From Coprousia sp963931435 (GTDB lineage Bacteria; Actinomycetota; Coriobacteriia; Coriobacteriales; Coriobacteriaceae): a stretch of 64,000 bases of DNA. Each line of letters starts with the position of its first letter. The stretch's first letter is position 1. The translations under genes were made by a program, and so were the position numbers. This document shows positions 1 to 7,545 of the stretch, one piece after another. The stretch spans positions 1,426,001-1,490,000 of the forward strand of contig OZ007012.1 of assembly GCA_963931435.1 (NCBI GenBank). The letters run 5' to 3'. The notes beneath the pieces are model-generated. The model did no database searches. It was not told the DNA's origin and worked only from the letters and a program-made list of their open reading frames with translations.

Positions 1-548
1 TCGGTCACATCCTCGAGCATGTCCTCGTCAGCGCGCACCCGGGCGCGTTCCTCGGCGCTCGCCGCCCCGGCGCGGGCGTTGACGATATTCATGGCGATGC
101 CCGTCGCCTCGTCGTCACGCAGCGGAGCGTTGAGGCTGCGGCGGGCGCGGCGCAGGACGTGCCGCGCGAGCCGGTACTCATCCGGATAGGTCTGCTCGAC
201 GTCGTAGGCGAGCGGCATGCGCACGTGCATGCCCTGCTCGGCGCGCTTGATGGCGAAGGCGAGATGATCCGCGAGGATGAAGGCGAAGTTGGGGCTCAGC
301 GCGTAGGAGATCTCCGAGCGGATGTAGTCCGCGCTCTCGACGGCGAAATCGAGCACCGGCTGCGGCAGGTCGTTGATCGCGGTGATGAACCGCGCGTCCA
401 CGTTGTAGAACGTGCGCTCCACGTCCGCCAGCGCAAGCGTCCGGGGCATCTCGCCGAACCCGATGCCCCGGCCCATGGCCAGGAGCTCGTTGCCGGCGTC
501 GTCCTCGCATACCGCCACGTTGTTGTTGATGCGGCGAATCGCCTTCAC
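1..548 (-). CDS. BglG/LicT-family transcriptional antiterminator (5' part, runs off left edge)
   Basis: RNA-binding antiterminator of PTS sugar operons: the N-terminal CAT domain binds a RAT hairpin in the nascent transcript and blocks a terminator, and the PRD domains receive PTS phosphate. The translation begins VKAIRRINNNVAVCEDD and continues with LLAMGRGIGF, the hallmark of LicT/SacT/BglG CAT domains (INNN and MGRGIGF). After about residue 60 a PRD1-like helical segment follows, with NFAFILADHLAFAIKR and DEYRLARHVL. The GTG at 548 is chosen because it lies 6 nt after a perfect AGGAGG and starts exactly where family members start; the ATG at 554 abuts the Shine-Dalgarno. PRD2 and the stop lie beyond the window, as would any PTS genes it serves. 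Its own leader has two RAT-like sites, so autoregulation is likely. Family certain; sugar unknown. Confidence 0.92.
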   Translation of the reverse strand, partial: MKAIRRINNNVAVCEDDAGNELLAMGRGIGFGEMPRTLALADVERTFYNVDARFITAINDLPQPVLDFAVESADYIRSEISYALSPNFAFILADHLAFAIKRAEQGMHVRMPLAYDVEQTYPDEYRLARHVLRRARRSLNAPLRDDEATGIAMNIVNARAGAASAEERARVRADEDMLEDVT

Positions 549-613
549 GCGCATCCTCCTCCCTCATCCCCGGCACAGCGCATCCGGTTCCGCCCCTTAC
601 GATCGATCGAAAC

Positions 614-679
614 GAAAAAACTCTCCGAGACGTGCGAACCAGCGCCGCGGGGCGCGGGCTCGGTCATGCCTCAGAGAGT
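614..679 (-). terminator. Conditional terminator in the antiterminator-gene leader
   Basis: Read on the minus strand, ACTCTCTGAG (679-670) pairs with CTCGGAGAGT (629-620), ten pairs including one G-U, followed by a U-run (620-615). The 40-nt loop is GC-rich and can fold itself. The 5' arm lies inside the second RAT-like site, the standard mutually exclusive arrangement in BglG/SacY systems. Confidence 0.8.
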
Positions 680-687
680 AACATTCC
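662..687 (-). promoter_or_regulatory. RAT-like antiterminator site 2 (overlaps terminator stem)
   Basis: On the minus strand it starts GGAATGTTACTCTCTGAG and ends GGCATGACC. Known RAT sites have the form GGnTTGTTACTG...GGCAnnACC. The conserved TGTTACT, GGCA and ACC blocks are all present. Bound protein would prevent 670-679 from joining the terminator stem. Confidence 0.78.
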
Positions 688-717
688 GGATGAGCTATGC
701 GGTTGTGAACAGGTGCC

Positions 718-742
718 GGTCATGCCCATGCGGTAACATTCC
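718..742 (-). promoter_or_regulatory. RAT-like antiterminator site 1
   Basis: Minus-strand sequence beginning GGAATGTTACCGCATGG and ending GGCATGACC, matching site 2 at both ends. It lies only about 10 nt after the predicted -10, so the transcript would begin almost at the site. Two tandem RAT-like sites in front of one regulator gene are unusual. Confidence 0.7.
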
Positions 743-752
743 AGCCTTGACG

Positions 753-781
753 ATGGTAGGGAAGAATGAGCGCCGAATCAA
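753..781 (-). promoter_or_regulatory. Sigma70-type promoter of the antiterminator gene
   Basis: TTGATT (781-776), a 17-nt spacer, then TACCAT (758-753) on the minus strand, placed just upstream of RAT site 1. The 549-855 gap between genes is fully explained by promoter, two RAT sites, terminator and ribosome-binding site. Confidence 0.6.
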
Positions 782-855
782 CCGGCACGACGGCGATCCT
801 TCCGCGAGCGGTCGATCTTCTCCGGCGGACGGCTCCGACGAGGCGCACCGAGCCC

Positions 856-2013
856 CTACGTCATGCGCAGCAGGCGCTGGTAGGCCTCGAGTCCCCGGAG
901 CAGCACGCGCTCATCGAACGCGAAGGTGTCCGCATGGAGCGGTATGCCCGTACCCGTGCCCAGAAGCAAAAAGACGCCCGGCAGGTGGCGCTGGTAGAAC
1001 GCGAAGTCCTCAGCGATGAGCAGCGGCTCGGGGACCGTCTGCAGATCCGGCAGCGCCCCGGCGACCGCCTCGAAGAGCCGCTCGTCGTTGACCACGGGCG
1101 GGTACCCCTCGGAGAAGGAGAGGTCGAAGGTGCAGCCCTCCTCGTCGGCTGCGGTCTGGGCGAGCGCGCGCACCTCGCGCTGGGCGCGCTCGAACATGGC
1201 ATCCGAGAACACGCGCAGGCTCCCCTCCACGCGCGCCTCGGCTGCCACGGCGTTGCGCACCGTCCCCGCCGTCATGCGGCCGAACCGCAGGGTCATCGGC
1301 TCGTCCTGCGCCAAGCGGTTGGAAAGCCACTTGGAGCCCACCACGAAGCGCGCCGCCGCACCGAGGGCGTCGCGGCCCTCGCGGAACTTGGCGATGTGGC
1401 TCGACACGCCGTGGAACATGAGCGTGGTCTCGCTCGAGCGCGCGAGCAGCGCCCCCGGGCGCGAGGCGACCGCGCCCGCAGGCAGATCCGGCCAGAGGTG
1501 GAAGCCGAAGATCCGCGTGGCGCGCACCCGCTCGAAGATGCCGCTCGCGCACACGCGCGCCGCGCCGCCCGTCGTCTCCTCCGCCGGCTGGAACACCACC
1601 AGCACGTTGCGCGGGAGGTCGTCGGCCGAGACACCCCCGACCGCGCCGGCGAGCACGCGGTCCACCCAGACGGCCGCCGCGAGCGCCATGGCCATGTGCC
1701 CGTCGTGCCCGCAGGCGTGCATGCGGCCCGCGTGCTCGCTCGCGAACGGCACGCCGCTCGCCTCCGTTACCGGGAGCGCGTCCATGTCCGAGCGGATCGC
1801 CACCGTCTCGGCGCGGCCCAGATCGAAGTAGGCGCACACGGTGGACGCGCAGGGCTCGATGAGCTCACAGGCGAGGCCCTCGAGCACCCCGCGGACGTAG
1901 GCGATGGTCTCGGGCAGGTCGTCGTCCAGCTCGGGAATGCGGTGCAGGTCGCGCCGATAGCGCGTGAGCTCTGCGAGCGCCGTCCGCTCGCCATCCTGGT
2001 ACAAGGTCGCCAT
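856..2013 (-). CDS. M20-family amidohydrolase, candidate N-acetyl-diaminopimelate deacetylase
   Basis: 385-residue zinc peptidase/amidohydrolase of the M20D group (IAA-amino-acid hydrolase, hippuricase and N-acetyl-DAP deacetylase relatives). Visible metal and catalytic motifs: RSDMDALPV, HACGHDGHMAMALAAA, VVFQPAEET with the catalytic Glu, and a late IAEDFAFY. The start has AAAGGGGAG about 8 nt upstream. The gene diverges from lysA-dapA-dapB-dapH, whose DapH makes the acetylated intermediate. That context argues for removal of acetyl from N-acetyl-LL-DAP (ykuR/dapL role), but M20D enzymes are hard to assign by sequence alone and a general amino-acid deacylase remains possible. A minus-strand -10 TATGAT lies at 2054-2049. 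Confidence 0.8.
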   Translation of the reverse strand: MATLYQDGERTALAELTRYRRDLHRIPELDDDLPETIAYVRGVLEGLACELIEPCASTVCAYFDLGRAETVAIRSDMDALPVTEASGVPFASEHAGRMHACGHDGHMAMALAAAVWVDRVLAGAVGGVSADDLPRNVLVVFQPAEETTGGAARVCASGIFERVRATRIFGFHLWPDLPAGAVASRPGALLARSSETTLMFHGVSSHIAKFREGRDALGAAARFVVGSKWLSNRLAQDEPMTLRFGRMTAGTVRNAVAAEARVEGSLRVFSDAMFERAQREVRALAQTAADEEGCTFDLSFSEGYPPVVNDERLFEAVAGALPDLQTVPEPLLIAEDFAFYQRHLPGVFLLLGTGTGIPLHADTFAFDERVLLRGLEAYQRLLRMT

Positions 2014-2191
2014 CGTCTCCCCTTTCGCCGCGGCGTGGCTTGCACGGCATCATAGCAGCACGGGCCCCGCCGCGCACGGCGCGCCAAAAGCGCGCGTCGC
2101 GTCGGCGTCACCCGCGCCGCAGGATCAGGGCATGGCGGGCAGGGACCGGGGCGGGCGGGGCACGGTGGTCGAACCCGGACCCGCACCCGTT

Positions 2192-2201
2192 GTGTTAACA
2201 C
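2192..2201. promoter_or_regulatory. 10-bp perfect palindrome upstream of lysA
   Basis: GTGTTAACAC, 29 bp upstream of the candidate lysA -10, in the divergent region shared with the M20 gene. It is AT-rich compared with the surrounding sequence. Possible operator or distal promoter element; no regulator identified. Confidence 0.35.
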
Positions 2202-2229
2202 TTCCCTCGCCCGCAGTAACCCCTGGCCG

Positions 2230-2235
2230 TATGCT
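2230..2235 (+). promoter_or_regulatory. Candidate -10 element for the lysA-dap operon
   Basis: TATGCT located 13 bp before the lysine riboswitch aptamer, so transcription would start a few nucleotides before stem P1. No convincing -35 is visible at 16-18 bp. The rest of the 2014-2247 gap shows no gene. Confidence 0.45.
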
Positions 2236-2247
2236 ACAGTTAATGGA

Positions 2248-2409
2248 CTCGATAGAGGAGCGGGCGAGATGGTCCGCGGGAGAGCCGGCAGGCATCGACC
2301 CCGCGGGGAGGCGGACCCGCCGAACTCGGCCTCCCGGGCACGGGAGCCGGGTGGGCCCGCGGGAAACACCCGTGGGACTGTCTGCACGTTCGCAGGAGCG
2401 CTACTCGAG
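2248..2409 (+). ncRNA. Lysine riboswitch (L-box) before lysA
   Basis: The leader carries the L-box signature blocks in order: P1 5' strand CTCGATAG (2248-2255) followed by AGAGGAGCG; the P4 hairpin GGCG-loop-CGCC followed by GAA (2310-2324, within GGGGAGGCGGACCCGCCGAA); GGGACTGTC (2374-2382); a short P5 hairpin TGC...GCA; then GGAGCGCTA (2395-2403) and the P1 3' strand CTACTCGAG (2401-2409). The B. subtilis lysC element has the same GATAGAGGTGCG / GCTGTC / GGAGGGCTATC frame. The lysA Shine-Dalgarno AAGGAG (2410-2415) follows P1 directly, and CTCG (2404-2407) could instead pair with CGAG (2417-2420) around it. Translational control is therefore plausible. The identification is from conserved blocks by eye; the peripheral stems are GC-rich and not fully resolved. 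Confidence 0.75.
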
Positions 2410-2421
2410 AAGGAGCCGAGC

Positions 2422-3795
2422 ATGTCCCAGCCAGACCCCGTCGCGGCGTCCGACGCATACGCCGCCAAGCAACCGTTCGCCACGAAGGACCAGCTGGTCG
2501 CCCTGGCGGATGCCTACCCGACGCCTTTCCACCTCTACGACGAGGCGGGTATCCGGCGCAACATCGAGGCGGTGCTCGACGCGTTCGCGTGGAACCCCGG
2601 GTTTCGCGAGTACTTCGCCGTCAAGGCCAACCCCAACCCCTCGCTCATCAAGATCCTGACCGAGTACGGCTGCGGACTCGACTGCTCGAGCGGCACCGAG
2701 CTCATGATCGCCGAGGCCGTGGGCGTCACGGGGCACGGCATCATGTTCTCCTCCAACGACACCCCGGCCGCCGACTTCCGCCTCGCGCGCGAGCTCGGCG
2801 CCATCGTGAACTTCGACGACATCTCGCACATCCCCTTCTTCGAGGAGGTCGCAGGCCCCATCCCTCGGACCGTGAGCTGCCGCTTCAACCCCGGTGGGCT
2901 CTTCAGGCTGGCCAACGGCATCATGGACAACCCCGGCGACTCCAAGTACGGCATGGCCGAGGAGCAGCTCTTCGCGGCGTTCCGCCTGCTGCGCGAGCGC
3001 GGGGCCGAGCGGTTCGGCCTGCATGCGTTCCTCGCCAGCAACACCGTGACCAACGACTACTACCCCGCCCTCGCCCGCATCCTCTTCGAGCTCGCGGTGC
3101 GCCTCGAGCGCGAGACGGGGGCGCACGTGGCGTTCGTGAACCTCTCGGGCGGCGTCGGCATCCCCTACCGGCCGGACCAGGCGCCCAACGACATCAGCGT
3201 CATCGGCGAGGGAGTGCGCCGGGCGTTCGAGGAGATCCTGGTGCCCGCCGGCATGGGCGACGTCTCGATCGCGACCGAGATGGGGCGCTTCGCGATGGGG
3301 CCGTTCGGCTGCCTGGTGACGCGCGCCCTGCACGAGAAGCGCATCTACAAGGACTACATCGGCGTCGACGCCTGCGCGGCCGATCTCATGCGCCCCGCGA
3401 TGTACGGCGCCTACCACCACATCACCGTGGCGGGACAGGCAGGCGGCCCGGACAAGACGCACGCCCCGGCGACGCGCGTCTACGACGTGACGGGCGGCCT
3501 GTGCGAGAACAACGACAAGTTCGCCATCGACCGTCCCCTGCCCGAGATCGAGCGGGGGGATATCTTGGTCATCCACGATACGGGCGCCCACGGCCACTCG
3601 ATGGGATACAACTACAACGGCCGGCTGCGCTCGGCCGAGGTGCTGCTGCGCGCCGACGGCACGAGCGAGCTCATCCGCCGCGCCGAGACGCCGCTCGACT
3701 ACTTCGCCACGCTCGACGCCACCGCCGACGGCCGCGCCGTCATCGAGACGGCCCGCCGGCACCTATCTGGCACCCATTCTTCGGGAAAGGAGTAA
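2422..3795 (+). CDS. lysA: Diaminopimelate decarboxylase
   Basis: Converts meso-diaminopimelate to lysine; PLP-dependent fold-III (alanine-racemase-like) decarboxylase, 457 residues, slightly longer than typical LysA. The PLP lysine is K68 in YFAVKANPNP. The glycine-rich phosphate site is NLSGGVGIPYRPD, and the second-subunit active-site loop appears as GGLCENNDKF, where many family members have CESSD. The C-terminal ILVIHDTGAHGHSMGYNYNG contains the tyrosine region near the substrate. The ATG at 2422 has AAGGAG six nt upstream; the reading frame stays open further upstream into the riboswitch but without a start signal. First gene of lysA-dapA-dapB-dapH, with dapA following after only 6 nt. 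Expected to be repressed by lysine through the riboswitch. Confidence 0.93.
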   Translation: MSQPDPVAASDAYAAKQPFATKDQLVALADAYPTPFHLYDEAGIRRNIEAVLDAFAWNPGFREYFAVKANPNPSLIKILTEYGCGLDCSSGTELMIAEAVGVTGHGIMFSSNDTPAADFRLARELGAIVNFDDISHIPFFEEVAGPIPRTVSCRFNPGGLFRLANGIMDNPGDSKYGMAEEQLFAAFRLLRERGAERFGLHAFLASNTVTNDYYPALARILFELAVRLERETGAHVAFVNLSGGVGIPYRPDQAPNDISVIGEGVRRAFEEILVPAGMGDVSIATEMGRFAMGPFGCLVTRALHEKRIYKDYIGVDACAADLMRPAMYGAYHHITVAGQAGGPDKTHAPATRVYDVTGGLCENNDKFAIDRPLPEIERGDILVIHDTGAHGHSMGYNYNGRLRSAEVLLRADGTSELIRRAETPLDYFATLDATADGRAVIETARRHLSGTHSSGKE

Positions 3796-3801
3796 CCGCA
3801 C

Positions 3802-4692
3802 ATGGACATCCGCAACCTAGAGGGATCGATCGTCGCGCTCATCACGCCGTTTGATGCGGACGGATCGGTCGATTTCGAAGCGCTGGGGCGCCTGGTGGAC
3901 TTCCACCTCGCCCACGGCACCGACGGCATCCTCACCCTGGGCACCACGGGCGAGAGCTCGACGATGACCGACGAGGAGGATGACGCCGTCTGCGCCTTCG
4001 TGGTGGAGCGCGTGGCCGACCGCGTGCCCGTCATCGCGGGCTCGGGCTCCAACTCCACCGCCACGATGCTCGCCAAGAGCCTCTCCTACCAGAAGATCGG
4101 CGTCGACGGCCTCCTCATCATCACGCCCTACTACAACAAGGCCAACGAGGAGGGCATCTACCGCCACCTCGCCACCGTGGCGGACGCCGTCGAGATCCCC
4201 TGCATCCTCTACAACATCCCCGGGCGCACCGGCTGCTCCATCAGCGTCGCCAACGTCGAGCGTCTGAGCGTCCACCCCAACATCATGGGCATCAAGGAGG
4301 CATCAGGCTCGATCGCCTACGCGACCGACATCGCGCACACCCTGGGACCCGATTTCAAGATGTTCTCGGGCAACGACGATATGGTGGTACCGCTGCTCTC
4401 GCTCGGCGCCTCGGGCGTCATCTCGGTGTGGGCGAACATCCAGCCCCAGCTCGTGCACGACATGGTCGCAGCCTGGTTCGCCGGCAACATCAAACGCGCC
4501 CGAGAAATCCAGGTGGCGGGGCTGCCGCTCGTACGCGCGCTCTTCAGCGAGGTGAACCCCATCCCCGTCAAGGAGGCCCTCGCGCAGATGGGCCTCATCG
4601 ACCTCAACTACCGCCTGCCGCTCTGCCCTATGGCCGAGGGTGCGCGGGCGCGGCTCGTGGACGCCATGAAGGGGGCTGGTCTCGTTGCTTAG
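3802..4692 (+). CDS. dapA: 4-hydroxy-tetrahydrodipicolinate synthase
   Basis: Class I aldolase joining pyruvate and aspartate semialdehyde, the first committed DAP step. 296 residues, normal for DapA. The phosphate/carboxylate motif TLGTTGESST (around 45-54), the catalytic Tyr in ILYNIPGRTGC (Y137) and the Schiff-base lysine in MGIKEASGS (K165) are all present. The start is preceded by GGAAAGGAGTAACCGCAC. It lies 6 nt after lysA and its stop overlaps the dapB start by 8 nt, so the genes are probably translationally coupled. Confidence 0.97.
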   Translation: MDIRNLEGSIVALITPFDADGSVDFEALGRLVDFHLAHGTDGILTLGTTGESSTMTDEEDDAVCAFVVERVADRVPVIAGSGSNSTATMLAKSLSYQKIGVDGLLIITPYYNKANEEGIYRHLATVADAVEIPCILYNIPGRTGCSISVANVERLSVHPNIMGIKEASGSIAYATDIAHTLGPDFKMFSGNDDMVVPLLSLGASGVISVWANIQPQLVHDMVAAWFAGNIKRAREIQVAGLPLVRALFSEVNPIPVKEALAQMGLIDLNYRLPLCPMAEGARARLVDAMKGAGLVA

Positions 4693-5434
4693 GATCGCCA
4701 TCATGGGTGCGGGCCGCATGGGCTCGCTCATCCGCACGTGCGCCGAGGCCGCGCGAACCGATGCCGGCGAGCCGGCGTTCGAGGTCGTGGCGCAGATCGG
4801 GTTCGAGCTCGACGCGCTCGGGGACGCGCCCGCGGCCGACGCGATCATCGACTTCTCCAACGTCGCGACGCTCGATGCCGTCGCCGCCTACGTGCGCCGC
4901 ACCGGAGCCGCCCTCGTCTCGGGCACCACGGGCTACTCCGACGAGCAGCTCGCGACGATCCGCGCGCTCGGCGCGGTCGCGCCGGTGCTGTGGAGCGGCA
5001 ACTACTCCATCGGCATCGCGGCGCTCAGGCACCTCGTGGCGCAGGCGACGCGCGAGCTGCCGGGCTTCGACGTCGAGATCGTTGAGTGCCATCACAACCA
5101 GAAGGTCGACGCGCCGAGCGGCACCGCCAAGATGCTCCTCGACGAGGTCGTGCGCACCGAGGCCGAGATCGGCGCCGGGACGTACGAGCCGGTCTTCGGC
5201 CGCTCGGGCGTCTGCGGCGCGCGCGACCCGCGCGAGATCGGCGTGCACGCGCTGCGCGGCGGCACCGTCGCCGGCGTGCACGAGGTGCACTTCTTCGGGC
5301 CCAGCGAGGAGCTCACCCTCACGCATCGTGCCGAGAGCCGCGAGATCTTCGTCCACGGGGCGCTCGCCGCGACGCGAAAGCTCGTCGGCCGAGAGCCCGG
5401 GTTCTACACGTTCGACCAGGTCATGTTCGGATAG
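4685..5434 (+). CDS. dapB: 4-hydroxy-tetrahydrodipicolinate reductase
   Basis: NAD(P)H-dependent reduction to tetrahydrodipicolinate. 249 residues. The N-terminal Rossmann motif is IAIMGAGRMG, and the substrate-binding/catalytic block is ECHHNQKVDAPSGTA (general-acid His and Lys). The start is taken as TTG at 4685 because it lies about 8 nt after AAGGGGG and gives a normal N-terminus (MLRIAIMGAGRMG); the only nearby ATG (4703) would cut into the first beta strand. Overlaps dapA by 8 nt; dapH follows after 7 nt. Confidence 0.95.
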   Translation: MLRIAIMGAGRMGSLIRTCAEAARTDAGEPAFEVVAQIGFELDALGDAPAADAIIDFSNVATLDAVAAYVRRTGAALVSGTTGYSDEQLATIRALGAVAPVLWSGNYSIGIAALRHLVAQATRELPGFDVEIVECHHNQKVDAPSGTAKMLLDEVVRTEAEIGAGTYEPVFGRSGVCGARDPREIGVHALRGGTVAGVHEVHFFGPSEELTLTHRAESREIFVHGALAATRKLVGREPGFYTFDQVMFG

Positions 5435-5441
5435 GAGACTC

Positions 5442-6170
5442 ATGAACGCACAGGAGATCATCGATTTCATCGCTACGGCGCCCAAGAAGACGCCGGTCAA
5501 GCTCACGGTGCGTGAGAAGCGTGGAGCGCGCATCGATTGGTGCGCCGGCGACGGCAGCGGCGCGGCCGATCCGGTGCGCGTCTACGGCGGGCGCAAATGC
5601 CGCGTCGTCTATGGCAACTGGGCTGATCTCGAGCCCGTGCTCGAGCGCAGCCGCAAGCAGATCAAGGATGTCGAGATCGAGAACGACTGCCGCAACTCCG
5701 CCGTGCCCCTTCTGGACCTCAAGGGCGTGAACGCCCGCATTGAGCCGGGCGCCATCATCCGCGACCAGGTGGAGATCGGCGACAACGCCGTCATCATGAT
5801 GGGCGCGATCATCAACATCGGCGCCGTGATCGGCGCGGGCACCATGATCGACATGGGCGCGGTGCTCGGCGGGCGCGCCACCGTGGGCAAGAACTGCCAC
5901 ATCGGCGCCGGCACCGTGCTCGCCGGCGTGGTGGAGCCCGCGAGCGCCACGCCCGTCATCATCGAGGACGACGTCATGATCGGCGCCAACGCCGTGGTGC
6001 TCGAGGGCGTGCGCGTGTGCCACGAGGCGGTCGTCGCCGCCGGCGCCGTGGTGGTCGAGGACGTGCCGGAGCGCGCGGTCGTCGCCGGCGTGCCCGCCCG
6101 CGTCATCAAGTACCGCGACGCGCGCACCGACAGCAAGACGGGCCTCATCGAGTCTCTGCGCCAGCTGTAG
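5442..6170 (+). CDS. dapH: Tetrahydrodipicolinate N-acetyltransferase
   Basis: Transfers acetyl from acetyl-CoA to tetrahydrodipicolinate, which defines the acetylase branch of DAP synthesis (DapD would use succinyl-CoA). 242 residues, the usual DapH length. The N-terminal alpha domain (MNAQEIIDFIATAPKKTPVK) is characteristic of the acetyl type. It is followed by a left-handed beta-helix of hexapeptide repeats from about residue 95 (ARIEPGAIIRDQVEIGDNAV, then IGAVIGAGTMIDMGAVLGG). A GGAGACTC ribosome site precedes the ATG. Last gene of the operon, followed by a hairpin with a T-run. dapF is not in the window. Confidence 0.95.
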   Translation: MNAQEIIDFIATAPKKTPVKLTVREKRGARIDWCAGDGSGAADPVRVYGGRKCRVVYGNWADLEPVLERSRKQIKDVEIENDCRNSAVPLLDLKGVNARIEPGAIIRDQVEIGDNAVIMMGAIINIGAVIGAGTMIDMGAVLGGRATVGKNCHIGAGTVLAGVVEPASATPVIIEDDVMIGANAVVLEGVRVCHEAVVAAGAVVVEDVPERAVVAGVPARVIKYRDARTDSKTGLIESLRQL

Positions 6171-6236
6171 GCGTCCGCGAAACATCTCCGGCACAAGACG
6201 CGGGGTGCCTCCCTGCGCACCATCCTGTTCCCTATC

Positions 6237-6300
6237 CTGTTCCCTACTCCGGTTTTTGCCCGGAAACCCCGGCGAAACCCTGAGTAGGGAACAGTTTTGT
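6237..6300 (+). terminator. Long inverted repeat with T-run after dapH
   Basis: CTGTTCCCTACTC (6237-6249) and GAGTAGGGAACAG (6282-6294) are exact 13-bp arms followed by TTTTGT. The 32-nt loop has its own CCGG...CCGG pairing. A partial extra copy of the left arm, CTGTTCCCTATC, lies directly upstream (6225-6236), which suggests the arm is part of a repeated sequence family rather than a plain terminator. Confidence 0.7.
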
Positions 6301-6363
6301 GCGCTCGGACGCCCGCAGCAGGCAGCCTCGGCATGCAAGCGAATGAAGGGACGCGGCGCGTCC

Positions 6364-6457
6364 GGCCGAGAACCCCACCGAGGGACACGCGGAGCGAGTC
6401 GCGAAGCGAGCCCGCAGGGCGCCGAGCCCCCGGGTGTCGCCGGCGGGGTTCTCGGCC
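6364..6457. repeat. Second long inverted repeat between dapH and the NdpA-like gene
   Basis: GGCCGAGAACCCCACCG (6364-6380) and CGGCGGGGTTCTCGGCC (6441-6457) pair over 17 bp with one mismatch around a 60-nt centre that includes GGAGCGAGTCGCGAAGCGAG. It begins 21 bp past the stop of the minus-strand gene at 6478, so it may end that transcript, though no T-run is present. With the 6237 repeat it accounts for the whole 6171-6477 gap. Confidence 0.55.
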
Positions 6458-6477
6458 AGACGCACGGGAGCCGCCTC

Positions 6478-7482
6478 CTACCGGTTCTCGATGCTGCCGA
6501 TATTCTTGAGCTCGATGGAGATGAGGCCGTTGGGCTCGTTGACGAAGTTCACGTACTCGGAGTTGCGCGCCATCGCCGCGGGGATGGAGATCTCGATGCC
6601 CGTGTCGGTGCGGATCTTCACGTTGCGCACCGCCGCGCGCTCCACGTGCGCGCGCTCGACCGGCACGTGCTCGGGCACGTGCTCGTCGGAAAGCGCCTGC
6701 TTGACGGCATCACGCAGCACCGGCTCGTCCTCGAACGCCTCGTCGATGACGTCCCAGGGTGGCAGCTCCTCGTCGGCCTCCACCGCATCGACCATCGCGG
6801 CCTTCGCGGCGGCGAGCGCCGTGGCGGTGTTGGCGCCGTGGTCCTCGGCGACGGCGGCCACCACGCGCGACACCGTGTCGATGACCTCCTTGGCGGAGAT
6901 GCCCTCGTCGCACTGGAGCAGACCCTCGGGGATCACGAAGCGCTCCTCACCGGCGATCTCGCGCTTCCTGTCCTGGTAGAGCACCTCCATCGAGCTCGCG
7001 CGCACGAGCGCGTACGAGGCGATCTTCTGCGAGGGGCTCGGCAGGATGGCATAATGGCGGGCGATGTTTGCGGCCGGCGCGCCATGGGCGCTGTCCACCT
7101 CGTGCATGAACGCCATACGGCTCGCGAGCAGCAGCACCGCGAACCAGCGGACCTCGTCATCATCCTCGAAATCGGCGACGAGGATGTCGGTCGACTCGGG
7201 CTTGTCGGCGCGGGAGAGCTCTCCGGCGAAGAACTCCGCGATGTCGAGCGAGAGGTCCAGGAACTCCCGATCGCCGAAGTAATAGCGCTTGAGCTCGCCG
7301 GCGAAGGCGCTCTCCGGCGCGAACGAGCCGCGCCGGCTGTCCGCGGCGGCTCGGGCGCGCGCGAGATGCTTAGACACGAACGAGCGCGCCGTGCGCGTAT
7401 CGAGCTCCAGCTCGCGCCGGCTCATCACGTTCACCGCGGAGTCGAAATCGAGCACGTGCAGCACGGCATGGTTGATCTTCAT
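6478..7482 (-). CDS. Nucleoid-associated protein, NdpA/YejK family
   Basis: Member of the 37-kDa nucleoid-associated protein family (PF04245 type). 334 residues, the normal family length. The start MKINHAVLHVLDFDSAVNVMSRRELEL matches the family N-terminus, where a similar AILHILD strand is followed by a V-S-EL block. The rest is mixed alpha/beta without membrane segments, ending GLISIELKNIGSIENR. The ATG at 7482 is preferred over the GTG at 7485 on spacing to GGGGAG. Exact role (nucleoid binding, phage or plasmid recruitment) is not established for Gram-positives. Stands alone, convergent with the dap operon. Confidence 0.8.
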   Translation of the reverse strand: MKINHAVLHVLDFDSAVNVMSRRELELDTRTARSFVSKHLARARAAADSRRGSFAPESAFAGELKRYYFGDREFLDLSLDIAEFFAGELSRADKPESTDILVADFEDDDEVRWFAVLLLASRMAFMHEVDSAHGAPAANIARHYAILPSPSQKIASYALVRASSMEVLYQDRKREIAGEERFVIPEGLLQCDEGISAKEVIDTVSRVVAAVAEDHGANTATALAAAKAAMVDAVEADEELPPWDVIDEAFEDEPVLRDAVKQALSDEHVPEHVPVERAHVERAAVRNVKIRTDTGIEISIPAAMARNSEYVNFVNEPNGLISIELKNIGSIENR

Positions 7483-7545
7483 CACAGACGCTCCCCTCGC
7501 ATGGTCGGTGGATGCGCGCGGCCCAACGCGGAGGGCGCGGCCCGG

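Noticed and set aside
2330..2375. T-box motif (GGGTGG..CCGCGGG) in the lysA leader
   Set aside because: The CCGCGGG stretch resembles a T-box, but the partner arm needed for the antiterminator is missing and no stem I/specifier loop is seen; the lysine riboswitch blocks explain the same sequence better.
2401..3762. Long antisense frame opposite lysA, and similar long antisense frames opposite ettA (19693-21180), pgi (25893-27575), nrdD (41022-42335), the amylosucrase-like gene (52050-54434) and the TetM-like gene (49214-51289)
   Set aside because: These are products of high GC at third codon positions: they lack ribosome sites, have Arg/Ala/His-rich nonsense composition and lie opposite proteins with intact catalytic motifs.
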